Shown here piece after piece: positions 25,484 to 34,541 of a stretch of DNA of 64,000 nucleotides (the first letter of the stretch is position 1; the number at the start of each line of letters is the position of its first letter). Location of the stretch: assembly GCF_023740735.1 (NCBI RefSeq), contig NZ_JAMRXH010000003.1:434001-498000 (forward strand), given 5' to 3'. Below the pieces are notes generated by a model. That model worked only from the letters and a program-made list of their open reading frames with translations, was not told the origin of the DNA and searched no databases. The translations under genes were made by a program, and so were the position numbers. This stretch comes from Nocardia sp. CDC159. Its GTDB lineage: Bacteria; Actinomycetota; Actinomycetes; Mycobacteriales; Mycobacteriaceae.

Positions 25484-27448
25484 TCAGCCGACGGCGAAGT
25501 CGTCCGAATTGCCCATGGCCTGCGCGAGCAGGCTCTTGCGGTACTGCTCCAGGGCGACGAGGTCGCCGAACAGCGCCATATAGGCGTCCGGCTCCTCGGT
25601 GGACGACACCCGCTGCAGTTTGGACTTCAGCTCCGCGATCTGCCGCCCCACCCACGCCTCCTGGGTGCGGGCGAGCACACCCGAGACGAAACGCTGGATG
25701 TCGTCCAGCGATTTCACCGGCAGCGGCTCGGCGGCCAGCTCCGACACCAGCGCGCGTAGCGTGAGATCGTCGGTGTGATCGCTGACCCGCGTGACCCATT
25801 CGGCCCCACCGAGTCCGGCGGCCGTGCCGCCCGCCTGCACGATCGCGGCACGGACCGCGACATACGCCGGATGGGTGAACGTCTCCGCATCGAGCGAATC
25901 GAACACCGGCCCCGCCATCGCGGGATACTGCAGCGCGGCCGCGAGCGCCTGCCGCTGCGGCAGCAGCACCGGATCGTTGGGATTGGGGCGCGCGGCGGGA
26001 TGCTCGGCGACCTTGGCGCTCACCGCCTCCGACTGCCCCGGCCGAGCCGAACGCGCCGGGCCGCCCTGCCGCATCCGCCGCGCCTCGTCACCCACGCGGC
26101 GCACGACCTGATGTTCGTCGGGCCAGCCGACCAGCGCCGCCAGCTTGAGTCCATAGGCCTTGCGATGCACGGGATCCTTGATCTGCGCCACCAGCGGCAC
26201 GGCCTCGCGCAGCGCCTGCACCTGCTTGTCGGCGCTCATATCCTTGCGCACCGGATCGTCGTAGTACTTCTCGACCACACCGCGAATCGCGAACTCGTAC
26301 AACGGAACCCGCCGGGCCACCAGATCCTTGAGCGCGGTGTCGCCGGAGCGCTGGCGCAGCTCGCACGGATCCTGGCCGTCCGGCGCGACGGCGATATAGG
26401 TCTGCATGGCGATGCGCTGATCACCCGCGAACGCCTTCAGCGCCGCGGCCTGACCCGCCTCGTCGCCGTCGAAGGTGTAGATGATCTCCCCGCGCATCCA
26501 GGTGTCATCCATCAGCAGCCGCCGCAGCACCGCCAGATGCTCCTCGCCGAAGGCCGTACCACACGAGGCCACAGCGGTCTTCACACCCGCCAGATGCATG
26601 GCCATCACGTCGGTGTAGCCCTCGACCACCACCGCCTGATGGCTCTTGGCGATCTCGCGCTTGGCCAGGTCGAGGCCGAACAGCACCTGAGACTTCTTGT
26701 ACAGCACCGTTTCCGGCGTATTGATGTACTTCGCGGTCATCTGGTCGTCGTCGAACAACCGGCGCGCGCCGAAGCCGATGATGTCGCCGCTCAGATTGCG
26801 GATCGGCCAGAGCAGGCGGCGGTGGAACCGGTCCATGGGACCGTGCCGCCCCGGCTTGGACAGCCCGGCCGCCTCCAGCTCCTTGACGTCGAATCCCTTG
26901 CGCAGCAAGTGCTTCGTCAGGGTGTCCCAGCCACCCGGGGCGAAACCACAGCCGAACTGCCGGGCGGCGTTGCCGTCGAAGTTGCGCTCGGTGAGGTAGT
27001 TGCGGGCGGCGGCGGCCTCCGGCTCGCCCAGCTGGGCCACGTAGAACTCGTGTGCCGCGGCGTTCGCGGCGACCAGGCGCGAGCGGGTGCCGCGGTCGCG
27101 TTGCACCGAGGTGCCGCCGCCCTCGTAATTGATCTTGTAGCCGATGCGGTCGGCGAGTTGCTCGACCGCCTCGACGAACCCGACATGCTCCATCTTCTGC
27201 AGGAAGGCGAACACATCGCCGCTCTCGCCGCAGCCGAAGCAGTGGAAATGACTGTGGTTGGGCCGGACATGGAACGAGGGCGTCTTCTCGTCGTGGAACG
27301 GGCACAACCCCTTCAGCGAGTCCGCGCCCGCCTTCTTCAGCGCCACGTACTCGCCGACGACATCCTCGATGCGTACGCGTTCTCGAATTGCCGCGATATC
27401 GCGATCAGGGAGTCGTCCGGCCACGGTGGTCGAGTCTAGCCGGATCAT
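25484..27448 (-). CDS. dnaG: DNA primase
   Basis: 654 residues from ATG 27448. The CHC2 zinc-binding domain is at the N-terminus (CPFHDEKTPSFHV...CFGCG, residues ~47-75), followed by the RNA polymerase domain and the Toprim fold with EGYTDVMAMH near 278 and the metal-binding FDGDEAG near 328. The C-terminal ~150 residues form the helicase-binding domain. DnaG makes the RNA primers for Okazaki fragments and works with the replicative helicase DnaB. Start is 7 bases after the stop of the upstream lipoprotein gene, so both may be co-transcribed. Order with dgt upstream matches M. tuberculosis. Confidence 0.97.
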   Translation of the reverse strand: MIRLDSTTVAGRLPDRDIAAIRERVRIEDVVGEYVALKKAGADSLKGLCPFHDEKTPSFHVRPNHSHFHCFGCGESGDVFAFLQKMEHVGFVEAVEQLADRIGYKINYEGGGTSVQRDRGTRSRLVAANAAAHEFYVAQLGEPEAAAARNYLTERNFDGNAARQFGCGFAPGGWDTLTKHLLRKGFDVKELEAAGLSKPGRHGPMDRFHRRLLWPIRNLSGDIIGFGARRLFDDDQMTAKYINTPETVLYKKSQVLFGLDLAKREIAKSHQAVVVEGYTDVMAMHLAGVKTAVASCGTAFGEEHLAVLRRLLMDDTWMRGEIIYTFDGDEAGQAAALKAFAGDQRIAMQTYIAVAPDGQDPCELRQRSGDTALKDLVARRVPLYEFAIRGVVEKYYDDPVRKDMSADKQVQALREAVPLVAQIKDPVHRKAYGLKLAALVGWPDEHQVVRRVGDEARRMRQGGPARSARPGQSEAVSAKVAEHPAARPNPNDPVLLPQRQALAAALQYPAMAGPVFDSLDAETFTHPAYVAVRAAIVQAGGTAAGLGGAEWVTRVSDHTDDLTLRALVSELAAEPLPVKSLDDIQRFVSGVLARTQEAWVGRQIAELKSKLQRVSSTEEPDAYMALFGDLVALEQYRKSLLAQAMGNSDDFAVG

Positions 27449-27455
27449 GGCCCGG

Positions 27456-29480
27456 TCACGGCGCAGGTGGCCGGATCGCGAGATACGCGCTGCTCCACAA
27501 CTGGGCGGCATTGGATTCGGTGACATCCGCGGCGGCCGCACCGAACGGGGTGATGTGATAGCCGCCATTGTCGTAGCGCCAGCTCCACAGCTCCGAGCTG
27601 TGCATCGCCGCGGTCGCATCGATCACTCGCCACAGCGTGCGCTGCGCGTCGACCAGCCGATCGCGGATCGGCGGCGGCAGATCGGTGCGCTGCAATTGCC
27701 GCTGCAGACCGGCGGCGAAGGCGGCCTGTTGCCAGGACCACACGACGGTGCCGTGATAGTGGTGCGTGGTGAACTGCGCGCGCAGGCCCGGATCGGCGAA
27801 GACCGGATTCGCGACCACCGGCCCGGCGCCGGTCATCAGCCCCAGCGGGAACGGCCGGATCATCGTGGCCACCGCCGCGTCGAGCGCCTCCGGCGGCGAC
27901 TCGCCGAGCAGCAGGTCGAAGACGTCGTCGGAATGCAGGATCGGAATCGGCCGTCCCTCGGCGTCCAGGGCGACCGCCGGAAATGTGACCGGTCCGGACG
28001 CCAGTGCCGCGAGCGCGGCCGCGGCCGGGACTCCGACGCTCTGGGCATAGGACTCGACGGCGGCCCGGGCCGCGGCATTGTCGAGCCGCACGGTGAACAG
28101 CCGGGCCGCCTCGCTGCGCCAGACCTTCGCATGGGCCGCGGCGAACGACAGTTCCAGGCGGTCGTCGTCGCCGAGATACCCATCGAGCCGACCGCTGTCG
28201 AGCAGCCGCGCGGTCGCCTCGAGCGCGGCCGGGACCAGAATCGCGCCGACGTTGTACGGATAGCGGCCGCCTCCCAGACCGGTCTCGCTATCGCGCCATT
28301 CCCCCGCGTTGTGCCCCGGCTTCAGGCCGATCAGATTGGTATAGCGCGGATCCCGGGCGAACGGTTCGGCCGTGGCGACCACGAGCCGAAGGTTGCGGAC
28401 CAGCGCCTGACCGTTCGAGACTCCGGGAGCGGCCTCGGCGCGCAGGAATTCGCCCGCCCGATCCGAATCCAGCAGATAGGCGGCGGCCACCGGGGCGAGC
28501 AGATAACTCTCGTCGACCATGTTGTAGTCGTAGATCGGCGCATCGCCGCGGCTGCCGTCCTGGCGCAGGCGGGTCAGGATCGCGAATTCCGAGACGGACT
28601 CCTCGTGGGCGACCGCGCCGTCGGGCGCGAGCCGGGTCAGGACCGAGCGCAAGCCGGCCTCGGTCGCCTCGGGTGCCAGGACCGGCATGAGCATCATCAG
28701 CGACAGCAGCGTGTCGCGGCCGAAATAGGTGTCGAAGCGCCAGGATCCGGCGAGAAACTTCTCCCGGTAGCTGAGGAAGGTGAGCGTGTTCTTCGGGCCC
28801 TCGAGCGCTCGCTCGTTGCCGTTGAACAGTTCCGCACCCGCCAGCGGGGTGAGCGGCGTCTCCCCGGTGAGGGCGGTCACGCGCAGCCCGATGCGCCCGT
28901 CGGGGCCCGCGGTGACCGCTCCCCCGTCCAGCACGGTGCCCGCGGTGACCTCGAGGCTCAGCCGATATCCGGGCGCGCCGTCGAGGCGGTCGCGAGCCCA
29001 GGTCACCGACTTTCCGAAAACGGTTGGCGGGGTGAGCACCTCGGTGGGGACGGGTTTGCGGTCCTCGCCGTAGGTGCGCAGCACGCGCACATTCGACAGC
29101 ACCGCCTGCTTCGGAACGAGGGTCGGTGTCGCGATCGAGGCGTCGAAGACGATGCCGTTCAGCTCCCGGCCGCGGGCATCCCGGTCCGACTCGGCCTTCG
29201 GCGGTGCGTCCAGCTGCCAGCGCACCCCCTCGGCGGTGGACTCGAACCAGGCGCCGGTACCGCTGTTGCCCGCCGGGAACGCCACCAGGATGCGCGGATC
29301 GTGCCCCGCGCCGAGTATCAGATGCGCCGCGGTGCGCCCGTCGCGCAGGAAATAGTTGAGGTTCTGCCCCTCGGTCACCTGGAAGTGGAACGGAGCCTCG
29401 GCGGGCGGGCGGCTACCGCACCCCGCCACCGCGAGCACCGAAACCGCCAGCACCGCAAGATATCTGCCGAACACCCGCAT
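27456..29480 (-). CDS. Lipoprotein with (alpha/alpha)6-barrel glycosidase-like domain
   Basis: 674 residues from ATG 29480; a signal peptide ends in a lipobox (LAVAGC near residue 22). Motifs recall amylo-alpha-1,6-glucosidase/GH15/GH63-type barrels: FDTYFGRDTLLSLMMLMP near 250, GHNAGEWRDSETGLGGGRY near 390 and HHYHGTVVWSWQQAAFAAG near 595. In such clans the acidic residues in the WRDS and FGRD blocks serve catalysis. The protein would work outside the cell on an oligosaccharide or cell-wall glycan. It sits between dgt and dnaG, transcribed with dnaG, which is unusual for an envelope protein. Family placement is by motif, not by search. Confidence 0.65.
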   Translation of the reverse strand: MRVFGRYLAVLAVSVLAVAGCGSRPPAEAPFHFQVTEGQNLNYFLRDGRTAAHLILGAGHDPRILVAFPAGNSGTGAWFESTAEGVRWQLDAPPKAESDRDARGRELNGIVFDASIATPTLVPKQAVLSNVRVLRTYGEDRKPVPTEVLTPPTVFGKSVTWARDRLDGAPGYRLSLEVTAGTVLDGGAVTAGPDGRIGLRVTALTGETPLTPLAGAELFNGNERALEGPKNTLTFLSYREKFLAGSWRFDTYFGRDTLLSLMMLMPVLAPEATEAGLRSVLTRLAPDGAVAHEESVSEFAILTRLRQDGSRGDAPIYDYNMVDESYLLAPVAAAYLLDSDRAGEFLRAEAAPGVSNGQALVRNLRLVVATAEPFARDPRYTNLIGLKPGHNAGEWRDSETGLGGGRYPYNVGAILVPAALEATARLLDSGRLDGYLGDDDRLELSFAAAHAKVWRSEAARLFTVRLDNAAARAAVESYAQSVGVPAAAALAALASGPVTFPAVALDAEGRPIPILHSDDVFDLLLGESPPEALDAAVATMIRPFPLGLMTGAGPVVANPVFADPGLRAQFTTHHYHGTVVWSWQQAAFAAGLQRQLQRTDLPPPIRDRLVDAQRTLWRVIDATAAMHSSELWSWRYDNGGYHITPFGAAAADVTESNAAQLWSSAYLAIRPPAP

Positions 29481-29567
29481 CGAAGCCCCCTGTTTCTCGA
29501 TCTGACGAACCGGAAACACCGCGAGTTCAATGTACGACCGACCACCGACAGGTTTCGGCGGATCGGC

Positions 29568-30827
29568 TCAGCCGATTCCGGCCGCGATCCGTTCCAGGCG
29601 GCTTTCGGTGTAGGAGGCGATCTGGTCCACGATCACCCGCACCCGCGCGGTGTCGTCGGCCGCGGTCTCCCACCACGGCAGCAGCACCGGGTCCAGGTCG
29701 TGCGGGGCCCGCTCCAGCAGGTGATGGGCCACGAGCAGAATCCGTTCGCGTTGGGCCGCTTGCCGTTCGCGATGTTCCGGATCGGACATGACGTAGCGCA
29801 GCGCGACCGTCTTGAGGACCGCGACCTCGGCGGCGACGATGCGCGGCACCTCCAGATCGGCGGCGTAACGGCACAGGCGGCGACCGCCCCAGGCGCGGCG
29901 GGTGGCCTCCACGGCCGCGGTGGCGAAGCGGCCGACCAGATCGCTGGTGAGCCGCTTGAGGGCGACCGAGGCGCGCAGGGTGCCGTCGTATCCCGCGGCG
30001 GCGGCGATCACCGGCAACTCCGACAACCGCTCGGCCGCGGCGACCAGATCGTCGATGGTGAGCCCGGGATGCTGGGCGTGGCCCAGGTGAGCCAGCGCGG
30101 ACTGTTCGGCCGGATCGGCCAGGGCACGCAGGTCGATGCGACCGGCGATCACCCCGTCCTCGACATCGTGCACCGAATAGGCCACATCGTCGGACCAGTC
30201 CATGACCTGGGACTCCAGGCACTGCCGTCGCTCCGGGGCGCCCTTGCGCACCCAGTCCAGTCGCTGCCGGTCCACCTCGTAGGCGCCGAATTTGGCGGCG
30301 GATTCGGTTCTGCCCCAGGGGTATTTCACGGTGGCGTCCAGCGCCGCGCGGGTCAGGTTGAGCCCCAAGCTCTCCCCGCCCGCGTCGAATACCTTCGGCT
30401 CCAGTCGGGTCAGAATGCGCAGATTCTGCGCATTGCCCTCGAATCCGCCGTGCGCGTCGGCGAATTGGTCCAGCGCGCGTTCGCCGTTGTGGCCGTAGGG
30501 CGGATGCCCGATATCGTGCGCGAGTCCGGCCAGGTCCACCAGATCCGGATCGCAGCCCAGCCCCTCGGCGATGCTGCGCCCGATCTGGGCGACCTCGAGC
30601 GAATGGGTGAGCCTGGTGCGCGGGGTGTCACCGTCGCGCGGACCCATGACCTGGGTCTTGTCGGCCAACCGGCGCAGCGCCGCCGAATGCAGCACGCGGG
30701 CGCGGTCGCGGGCGAAGTCGCTGCGACGGGCGGGACACGGCGACCAGCTCAGGCCCGCGGTGTCGGTGTTCTCCGCGACCATGCGTTCCCGGTCCTCATC
30801 GTTGTAGGCGTCCCCGCCGCCGCTCAT
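29568..30827 (-). CDS. dgt: Deoxyguanosinetriphosphate triphosphohydrolase-like protein
   Basis: 419 residues from ATG 30827, behind GAGGAG; an upstream in-frame ATG lies in the neighbouring stop region and lacks a ribosome site. The HD-domain metal motif is complete: [13 protein letters not shown] near 75, [14 protein letters not shown] near 105 and the later [12 protein letters not shown] near 208. Dgt-type enzymes split dNTPs into deoxynucleoside and triphosphate and so limit dNTP pools. The 3' end lies 87 bases from the lipoprotein gene, and YdcF lies directly upstream. M. tuberculosis has the same dgt-dnaG order. Confidence 0.93.
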   Translation of the reverse strand: MSGGGDAYNDEDRERMVAENTDTAGLSWSPCPARRSDFARDRARVLHSAALRRLADKTQVMGPRDGDTPRTRLTHSLEVAQIGRSIAEGLGCDPDLVDLAGLAHDIGHPPYGHNGERALDQFADAHGGFEGNAQNLRILTRLEPKVFDAGGESLGLNLTRAALDATVKYPWGRTESAAKFGAYEVDRQRLDWVRKGAPERRQCLESQVMDWSDDVAYSVHDVEDGVIAGRIDLRALADPAEQSALAHLGHAQHPGLTIDDLVAAAERLSELPVIAAAAGYDGTLRASVALKRLTSDLVGRFATAAVEATRRAWGGRRLCRYAADLEVPRIVAAEVAVLKTVALRYVMSDPEHRERQAAQRERILLVAHHLLERAPHDLDPVLLPWWETAADDTARVRVIVDQIASYTESRLERIAAGIG

Positions 30828-30862
30828 CGATGCACTCCTCGAAGCTCGGTCTTTCCCGAAAC

Positions 30863-31609
30863 TCATTGCTCCGCGGTGTATTTGAAATCGGCCGAGACGT
30901 GGGTCAGCTGGTACCACAGCAGCGCACCGGTCTCGCGGGCGATGCCGTGCGCCTGCGACTCGCGGGTGTAGACCGCCGGTCCCGTGCGCGTGGGCGCCGT
31001 CCAGGCCCGTAAGCCCTGGTCGCGCGCCATCGTCCGGGTCCGCAGCGAATGCCACGGATCGCTGACCAGCACCGCCGACGACAGCTCGCGCGCCCGCATG
31101 GCGGTCGCCACGGCCTCGATACTGCGCAACGTGTCCGAACCGGTTTCCACCGCGAGAATCCGGTCCGCGGGCACGCCGCGGTTCTTCAGGTAGTTCTTGC
31201 CCGACGCGGCCTCGGTGTAGTTGTCGCCGACCTGTTTGCCGCCGACCGTGATCACCAGGGGCGCAACGCCTTTGGTGAACAGCTTGTAGGCCTGGGCCAG
31301 ACGCGCCTCGAAGACCGACGAGGGCGTGCCGTCGTACTGGGCCGCGCCGAGCACGACGATGGCGTCGGCGGGCGAGTAGTCGTCGATGCGCGCGACCTGC
31401 CATACCCGCACCGCGGTCCCGCCGACGACGATCACGCACATCAGCACGGTCCCGGCGATCAGTCGGCGAATCCAGCGCAGCAAACCGGATCCTCCGTTCC
31501 GGGCCCCGGCGGGCGGTGTCGTGCCCTGGGCACTGGAGGCCAGCCAGCGAGATCGCGGGGCGGAGCCGGTGAAGCTCCCGGGCGCGGGTCGGGTCGGCGC
31601 GGACGGCAT
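30863..31609 (-). CDS. YdcF/ElyC (DUF218) family membrane protein
   Basis: 248 residues from ATG 31609; a GTG at 31636 is an alternative. One transmembrane helix ([18 protein letters not shown], about 50-67) anchors a DUF218 domain: [20 protein letters not shown], the basic loop and [20 protein letters not shown]. The family includes ElyC and SanA, which influence polyprenyl carrier metabolism and envelope integrity in Gram-negatives; mycolata copies are uncharacterised. The stop is 35 bases before the dgt start, so dgt may belong to the same transcript. Confidence 0.85.
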   Translation of the reverse strand: MPSAPTRPAPGSFTGSAPRSRWLASSAQGTTPPAGARNGGSGLLRWIRRLIAGTVLMCVIVVGGTAVRVWQVARIDDYSPADAIVVLGAAQYDGTPSSVFEARLAQAYKLFTKGVAPLVITVGGKQVGDNYTEAASGKNYLKNRGVPADRILAVETGSDTLRSIEAVATAMRARELSSAVLVSDPWHSLRTRTMARDQGLRAWTAPTRTGPAVYTRESQAHGIARETGALLWYQLTHVSADFKYTAEQ

Positions 31610-31668
31610 TCCCCGAGTCTGCCAGGGCTCGGTCACGTCACGATTGCGATGCGACCTCCAGCGCGTCG

Positions 31669-32376
31669 TCACCAACCGCGCTGCCGCCACTCCGCCAGCC
31701 GCGGCCGCTCGGTGCCCAGGGTGGTGTCGTCGCCGTGGCCGGGATAAACAGCCGTATCGTCGCCGTAGCGATCGAACAGCTTCCCGGTGACATCGCGGTA
31801 GAGCGAGTCGAAATCCTCCGGCGATGTGGTGCGCCCCACGCCACCGGGAAACAGCGAATCACCGGTGAACAGGTGCACGCGCCCGTCGCCGTCGGTGAGC
31901 GCCAGCGCCACCGAACCCGGCGTATGCCCGCGCAGATGGATCACCTCGAGCGCGAGCTCGCCGACGCGCACCGAATCGCCCTCGGCGAGCACCCGGTCCG
32001 GCCGCACGGGCAGCGGATCGGCGTCGAGGGAGTGCGCCGCGGTGGGTACGCCGGTCTCGGCGGCCACCTTCTCCAGCCCCTGCCAGTGGTCGGGATGCTG
32101 GTGAGTGGTGACGATCAGGCGCAGCTGGCCGGGGGTCTCCTGGCCGAGCAGTTCGAGGAGGCGGTCGGGCTCGTTGGCGGCGTCGATCAGCAGCGCATCG
32201 CCGGTCGCCGTGTCCTGCACCAGGTAGACGTTGTTGTCCATGGGGCCGACCGACAACTTCACGATGCGTGCCCCGGGCACGTCGCGCTGCTGCGGATTGG
32301 CACCCGGTGAGACATGGCCCGTATAGGGACGATCGATCGTGATCACGTTGTCGATGGTAGCGATGGACACCGACAC
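31669..32376 (-). CDS. Metallo-beta-lactamase-fold hydrolase (glyoxalase II-like)
   Basis: 235 residues if started at GTG 32376; an internal GTG at 32346 is also possible and no ribosome site decides between them. The metal motif THQHPDHWQG near 118 (HxHxDH), TGDSLFPGGVG near 180 and the final PGHGDDTTLG near 220 identify a glyoxalase II-like hydrolase with two zinc sites. The fold suggests hydrolysis of a thioester or lactone; no pathway neighbours. The open frame continues upstream through a remnant of an alcohol dehydrogenase gene, which is not part of this protein. Confidence 0.85.
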   Translation of the reverse strand: MSVSIATIDNVITIDRPYTGHVSPGANPQQRDVPGARIVKLSVGPMDNNVYLVQDTATGDALLIDAANEPDRLLELLGQETPGQLRLIVTTHQHPDHWQGLEKVAAETGVPTAAHSLDADPLPVRPDRVLAEGDSVRVGELALEVIHLRGHTPGSVALALTDGDGRVHLFTGDSLFPGGVGRTTSPEDFDSLYRDVTGKLFDRYGDDTAVYPGHGDDTTLGTERPRLAEWRQRGW

Positions 32377-32386
32377 GAGCCGGACG

Positions 32387-32640
32387 TCACGACCGCGCCG
32401 TGGGGTCGAGCACGACCCGCACCGCGCCGTCGGCCTTGCGCTGGAACATCGCGTACGCCTGTGGGGCGCGTCGAGCGGAAGCCGGTGGGTGGCAAAGTCG
32501 TCCACGCCCAGCGGATCGTCCTCGCCGAGCAGCGGCATGATGTCGTCCACCCAGCGCGTTCCTCGTCCGAGACATCGGTACGCCTGCGCCTGACCGCCGC
32601 GAGCAGCGGAAGCCGCGACTGCTCAGCACGCGGGCGGCAC
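32387..32640 (-). pseudogene. C-terminal remnant of a zinc-dependent alcohol dehydrogenase
   Basis: Two frames together give the C-terminal end of a medium-chain zinc alcohol dehydrogenase: VDDIMPLLGEDDPLGVDDFA, THRLPLDAPH, then after a frameshift QAYAMFQRKADGAVRVVLDP and a stop at 32387. These are the family's terminal blocks. A third frame extends it slightly upstream (DVSDEERAGW). The remaining ~300 residues with the zinc and NAD sites are missing, the sequence running into the VOC-protein gene at 32623. It is a deletion remnant. Confidence 0.7.
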
Positions 32641-33042
32641 CGGCGCACCGGATCGGGTGCTGAGCCACTGCTGGATCTCGATCAGGTTCTCCTCCGGATC
32701 ACGCAGGTACGCGCAGCGGATGCGATCACCGAAAACCACGGGGCCGAACGCGATCTCGGCCCCGCGCTCGCGCAGCCCGGCGAGATAGGCGTCCAGATCG
32801 TCGACCCGCAGCGACACCACGGCGACGTCGGTGCGGCCCAGGCCGGTGCGCAGTGCGCCGCCCAGCGCGGCGTCGAGGTCGGTGCGATCGTGCAGGCACA
32901 GGCTGCTGCCCAGTTCCGGCTTGAAGGCGACATACGGTGGGGCGGGCTGGTCGTCCTGCGGCGTGAGCCCGATGACGTCGCGGTAGTAGGCGCAGGTGCG
33001 GGCGAAATCGTCGACGATCAAACGAATCTGAGTCAGGTGCAC
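32623..33042 (-). CDS. VOC-superfamily (glyoxalase/dioxygenase fold) protein
   Basis: 139 residues from GTG 33042, the normal size of a one-repeat-pair VOC protein. It shows the paired beta-alpha-beta units: IRLIVDDFARTCAYYRDVIG at the start, the SLRVDDLDAYLAGLRERGAE unit and AYLRDPEENLIEIQQW at the end, where the Glu of LIEI is a usual metal ligand. Members include glyoxalase I, dioxygenases and antibiotic-binding proteins; this one lacks features that would decide. The frame is open far upstream but that stretch is the reverse of another gene. Confidence 0.82.
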   Translation of the reverse strand: MHLTQIRLIVDDFARTCAYYRDVIGLTPQDDQPAPPYVAFKPELGSSLCLHDRTDLDAALGGALRTGLGRTDVAVVSLRVDDLDAYLAGLRERGAEIAFGPVVFGDRIRCAYLRDPEENLIEIQQWLSTRSGAPVPPAC

Positions 33043-33098
33043 GTCGACCCAACCTACAACCGGCCGAACCGGTCGCCCGCCCGGGCCCCGGGGGCGAC

Positions 33099-33440
33099 TC
33101 AGGACTGCCCCGGCACCGCATCCACCGGCCGGTCGGCGCTGCGGCGCAACCGGATTCGGTCCATCCGCCGCCGCACCGGCGGCAGCGCCAGCAACGGCAC
33201 CGCCAGCGTGCTCACCAACCCCAGAACGGCCGAGGCGATCTCGACGAGGATGTTCAGCACCACCACGAGCAGGCACAGCACCGCGGGCTGAGCGAACAGC
33301 GCGGCCGAGACCCAGGCGGCCGTCTGCACGGCCAGGACCGTGGCCGTCCCGAACACCAGCACACCGGCCAGCGCCGCCATCGCCACCCAGAAGTTCAGCA
33401 ACCGAGCGAGCGCGGCCCAGGGGGAATGTCCCGAATCCAC
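33099..33440 (-). CDS. Small membrane protein of unknown function
   Basis: 113 residues from GTG 33440, six bases after GAGGAG. Two or three hydrophobic stretches are visible: FWVAMAALAGVLVFGTATVL, AALFAQPAVLCLLVVVLNIL and the following AVLGLVSTLAVPLLALPP, ending in an arginine-rich tail that should be cytoplasmic. No recognised family. It lies between the VOC gene and the quinone oxidoreductase in the same direction but with gaps of ~60 and ~115 bases, so a shared operon is uncertain. Confidence 0.6.
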   Translation of the reverse strand: MDSGHSPWAALARLLNFWVAMAALAGVLVFGTATVLAVQTAAWVSAALFAQPAVLCLLVVVLNILVEIASAVLGLVSTLAVPLLALPPVRRRMDRIRLRRSADRPVDAVPGQS

Positions 33441-33554
33441 CGCCACTCCTCGCCGTTCCCGCCGCCGCATTCGGATTCGACCGTGCGCCAGCACCTTTCG
33501 TCGAGCTCACCTTACCGGGCGGAACCATCGGCGAGCCATTCGAACGGGCGATTG

Positions 33555-34475
33555 CTACGGATGCAGCACGATCTTGCCGTGGATGTGGTCGCGCTCGAGC
33601 TCACCGAACGCCTCGCGCACGCGCGCGAGCGGATACGTCGCGGCGATCGGCACCTCGATGGTTCCCGCCGCGGCGAGATCGGCCAGTTCGGCGAGGACGT
33701 CGATGGTGTCGGCGGCGGCATTGCCGTCGGCCTTGACCCCGTAGCGCTGCACGGCGGCGAAGTCGATGATGGTGTCGATGCGCTCGGGCGTCACGCCCAG
33801 CTCGAGGGCCAGTTCGACGTAGCCGGAGCCGTAGGTGTCGATGAAGGCGTCGATACCGTCGGGAGCGGCGCTCCGCAGGCGCTCGGCCAGCCCCTCGCCG
33901 TAGGCCACCGGGCGCACGCCCTTGGCCCGCAGCCAGTCGTGCTTGGCCGGTCCGGCGATGCCGATGACCGTGGCGCCGCGAGCCCGAAGCAATTGCACCG
34001 CAATCGATCCCACCCCGCCCCCGGCACCCGACACCGCGATCGTGTCACCGGCCTCCGCACTCACCGCGCGCACCGCGGCGAAGGCGGTGGTGCCCGCCAC
34101 GAACAGCGCGCCCGCGACGTCCCAGGACAGTTCGGCGGGCTTCGGCGTGACCTGTTCGGCGGGCACGACGACATGGGTGGCGTGGCTGGCGCGGCGGTGG
34201 GTGAAGCCCAGCACCTCGTCACCGACCGCGATGCCGCTCACGCCCGCGCCGAGCGCCGCGATGCGGCCCGCGAAATCGGAACCCTCCCCCGAGGGGAAGG
34301 TCGCGGGCCAGCGCTCGTGCAGCAGCCCGGCGCGAATCTTGGCCTCCCCCGGGTTGATACCGGCGGCGACCACCGCCACGACCACCTCCCCCGGCCCGGG
34401 AACCGGATCCGCCACCTCGACCACCTTCAGCACGTCGATATCGCCGTACCGATCGAACTGCACCGCCTGTGCCAT
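33555..34475 (-). CDS. NADP-dependent quinone oxidoreductase (zinc-free MDR family)
   Basis: 306 residues. GroES-like N-terminal domain (VLKVVEVADPVPGPGEVVVA, AAGINPGEAKIRAG, SGEGSDFAGRIAALGAGVSG) and Rossmann domain with the nucleotide loop SGAGGGVGSIAVQLLRARGA near 150. The zinc-binding cysteines of true alcohol dehydrogenases are missing, as in quinone reductases and related enoyl reductases. The enzyme would reduce quinones or alpha,beta-unsaturated carbonyls with NADPH. No partner gene indicates a substrate. Start ATG 34475 agrees with the fold. Confidence 0.9.
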   Translation of the reverse strand: MAQAVQFDRYGDIDVLKVVEVADPVPGPGEVVVAVVAAGINPGEAKIRAGLLHERWPATFPSGEGSDFAGRIAALGAGVSGIAVGDEVLGFTHRRASHATHVVVPAEQVTPKPAELSWDVAGALFVAGTTAFAAVRAVSAEAGDTIAVSGAGGGVGSIAVQLLRARGATVIGIAGPAKHDWLRAKGVRPVAYGEGLAERLRSAAPDGIDAFIDTYGSGYVELALELGVTPERIDTIIDFAAVQRYGVKADGNAAADTIDVLAELADLAAAGTIEVPIAATYPLARVREAFGELERDHIHGKIVLHP

Positions 34476-34541
34476 GCCGCACCTCTTCCGTCGGGGTCCC
34501 TGTCGAACCCGAACAGCCCCGGGTGTGCGGATATTTCCGCC

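Noticed and set aside
27258..30971. A 1,237-codon open frame on the plus strand
   Set aside because: It lies antisense to dnaG, the lipoprotein and dgt and has no recognisable domain; long antisense frames arise from the extreme GC content and codon bias.
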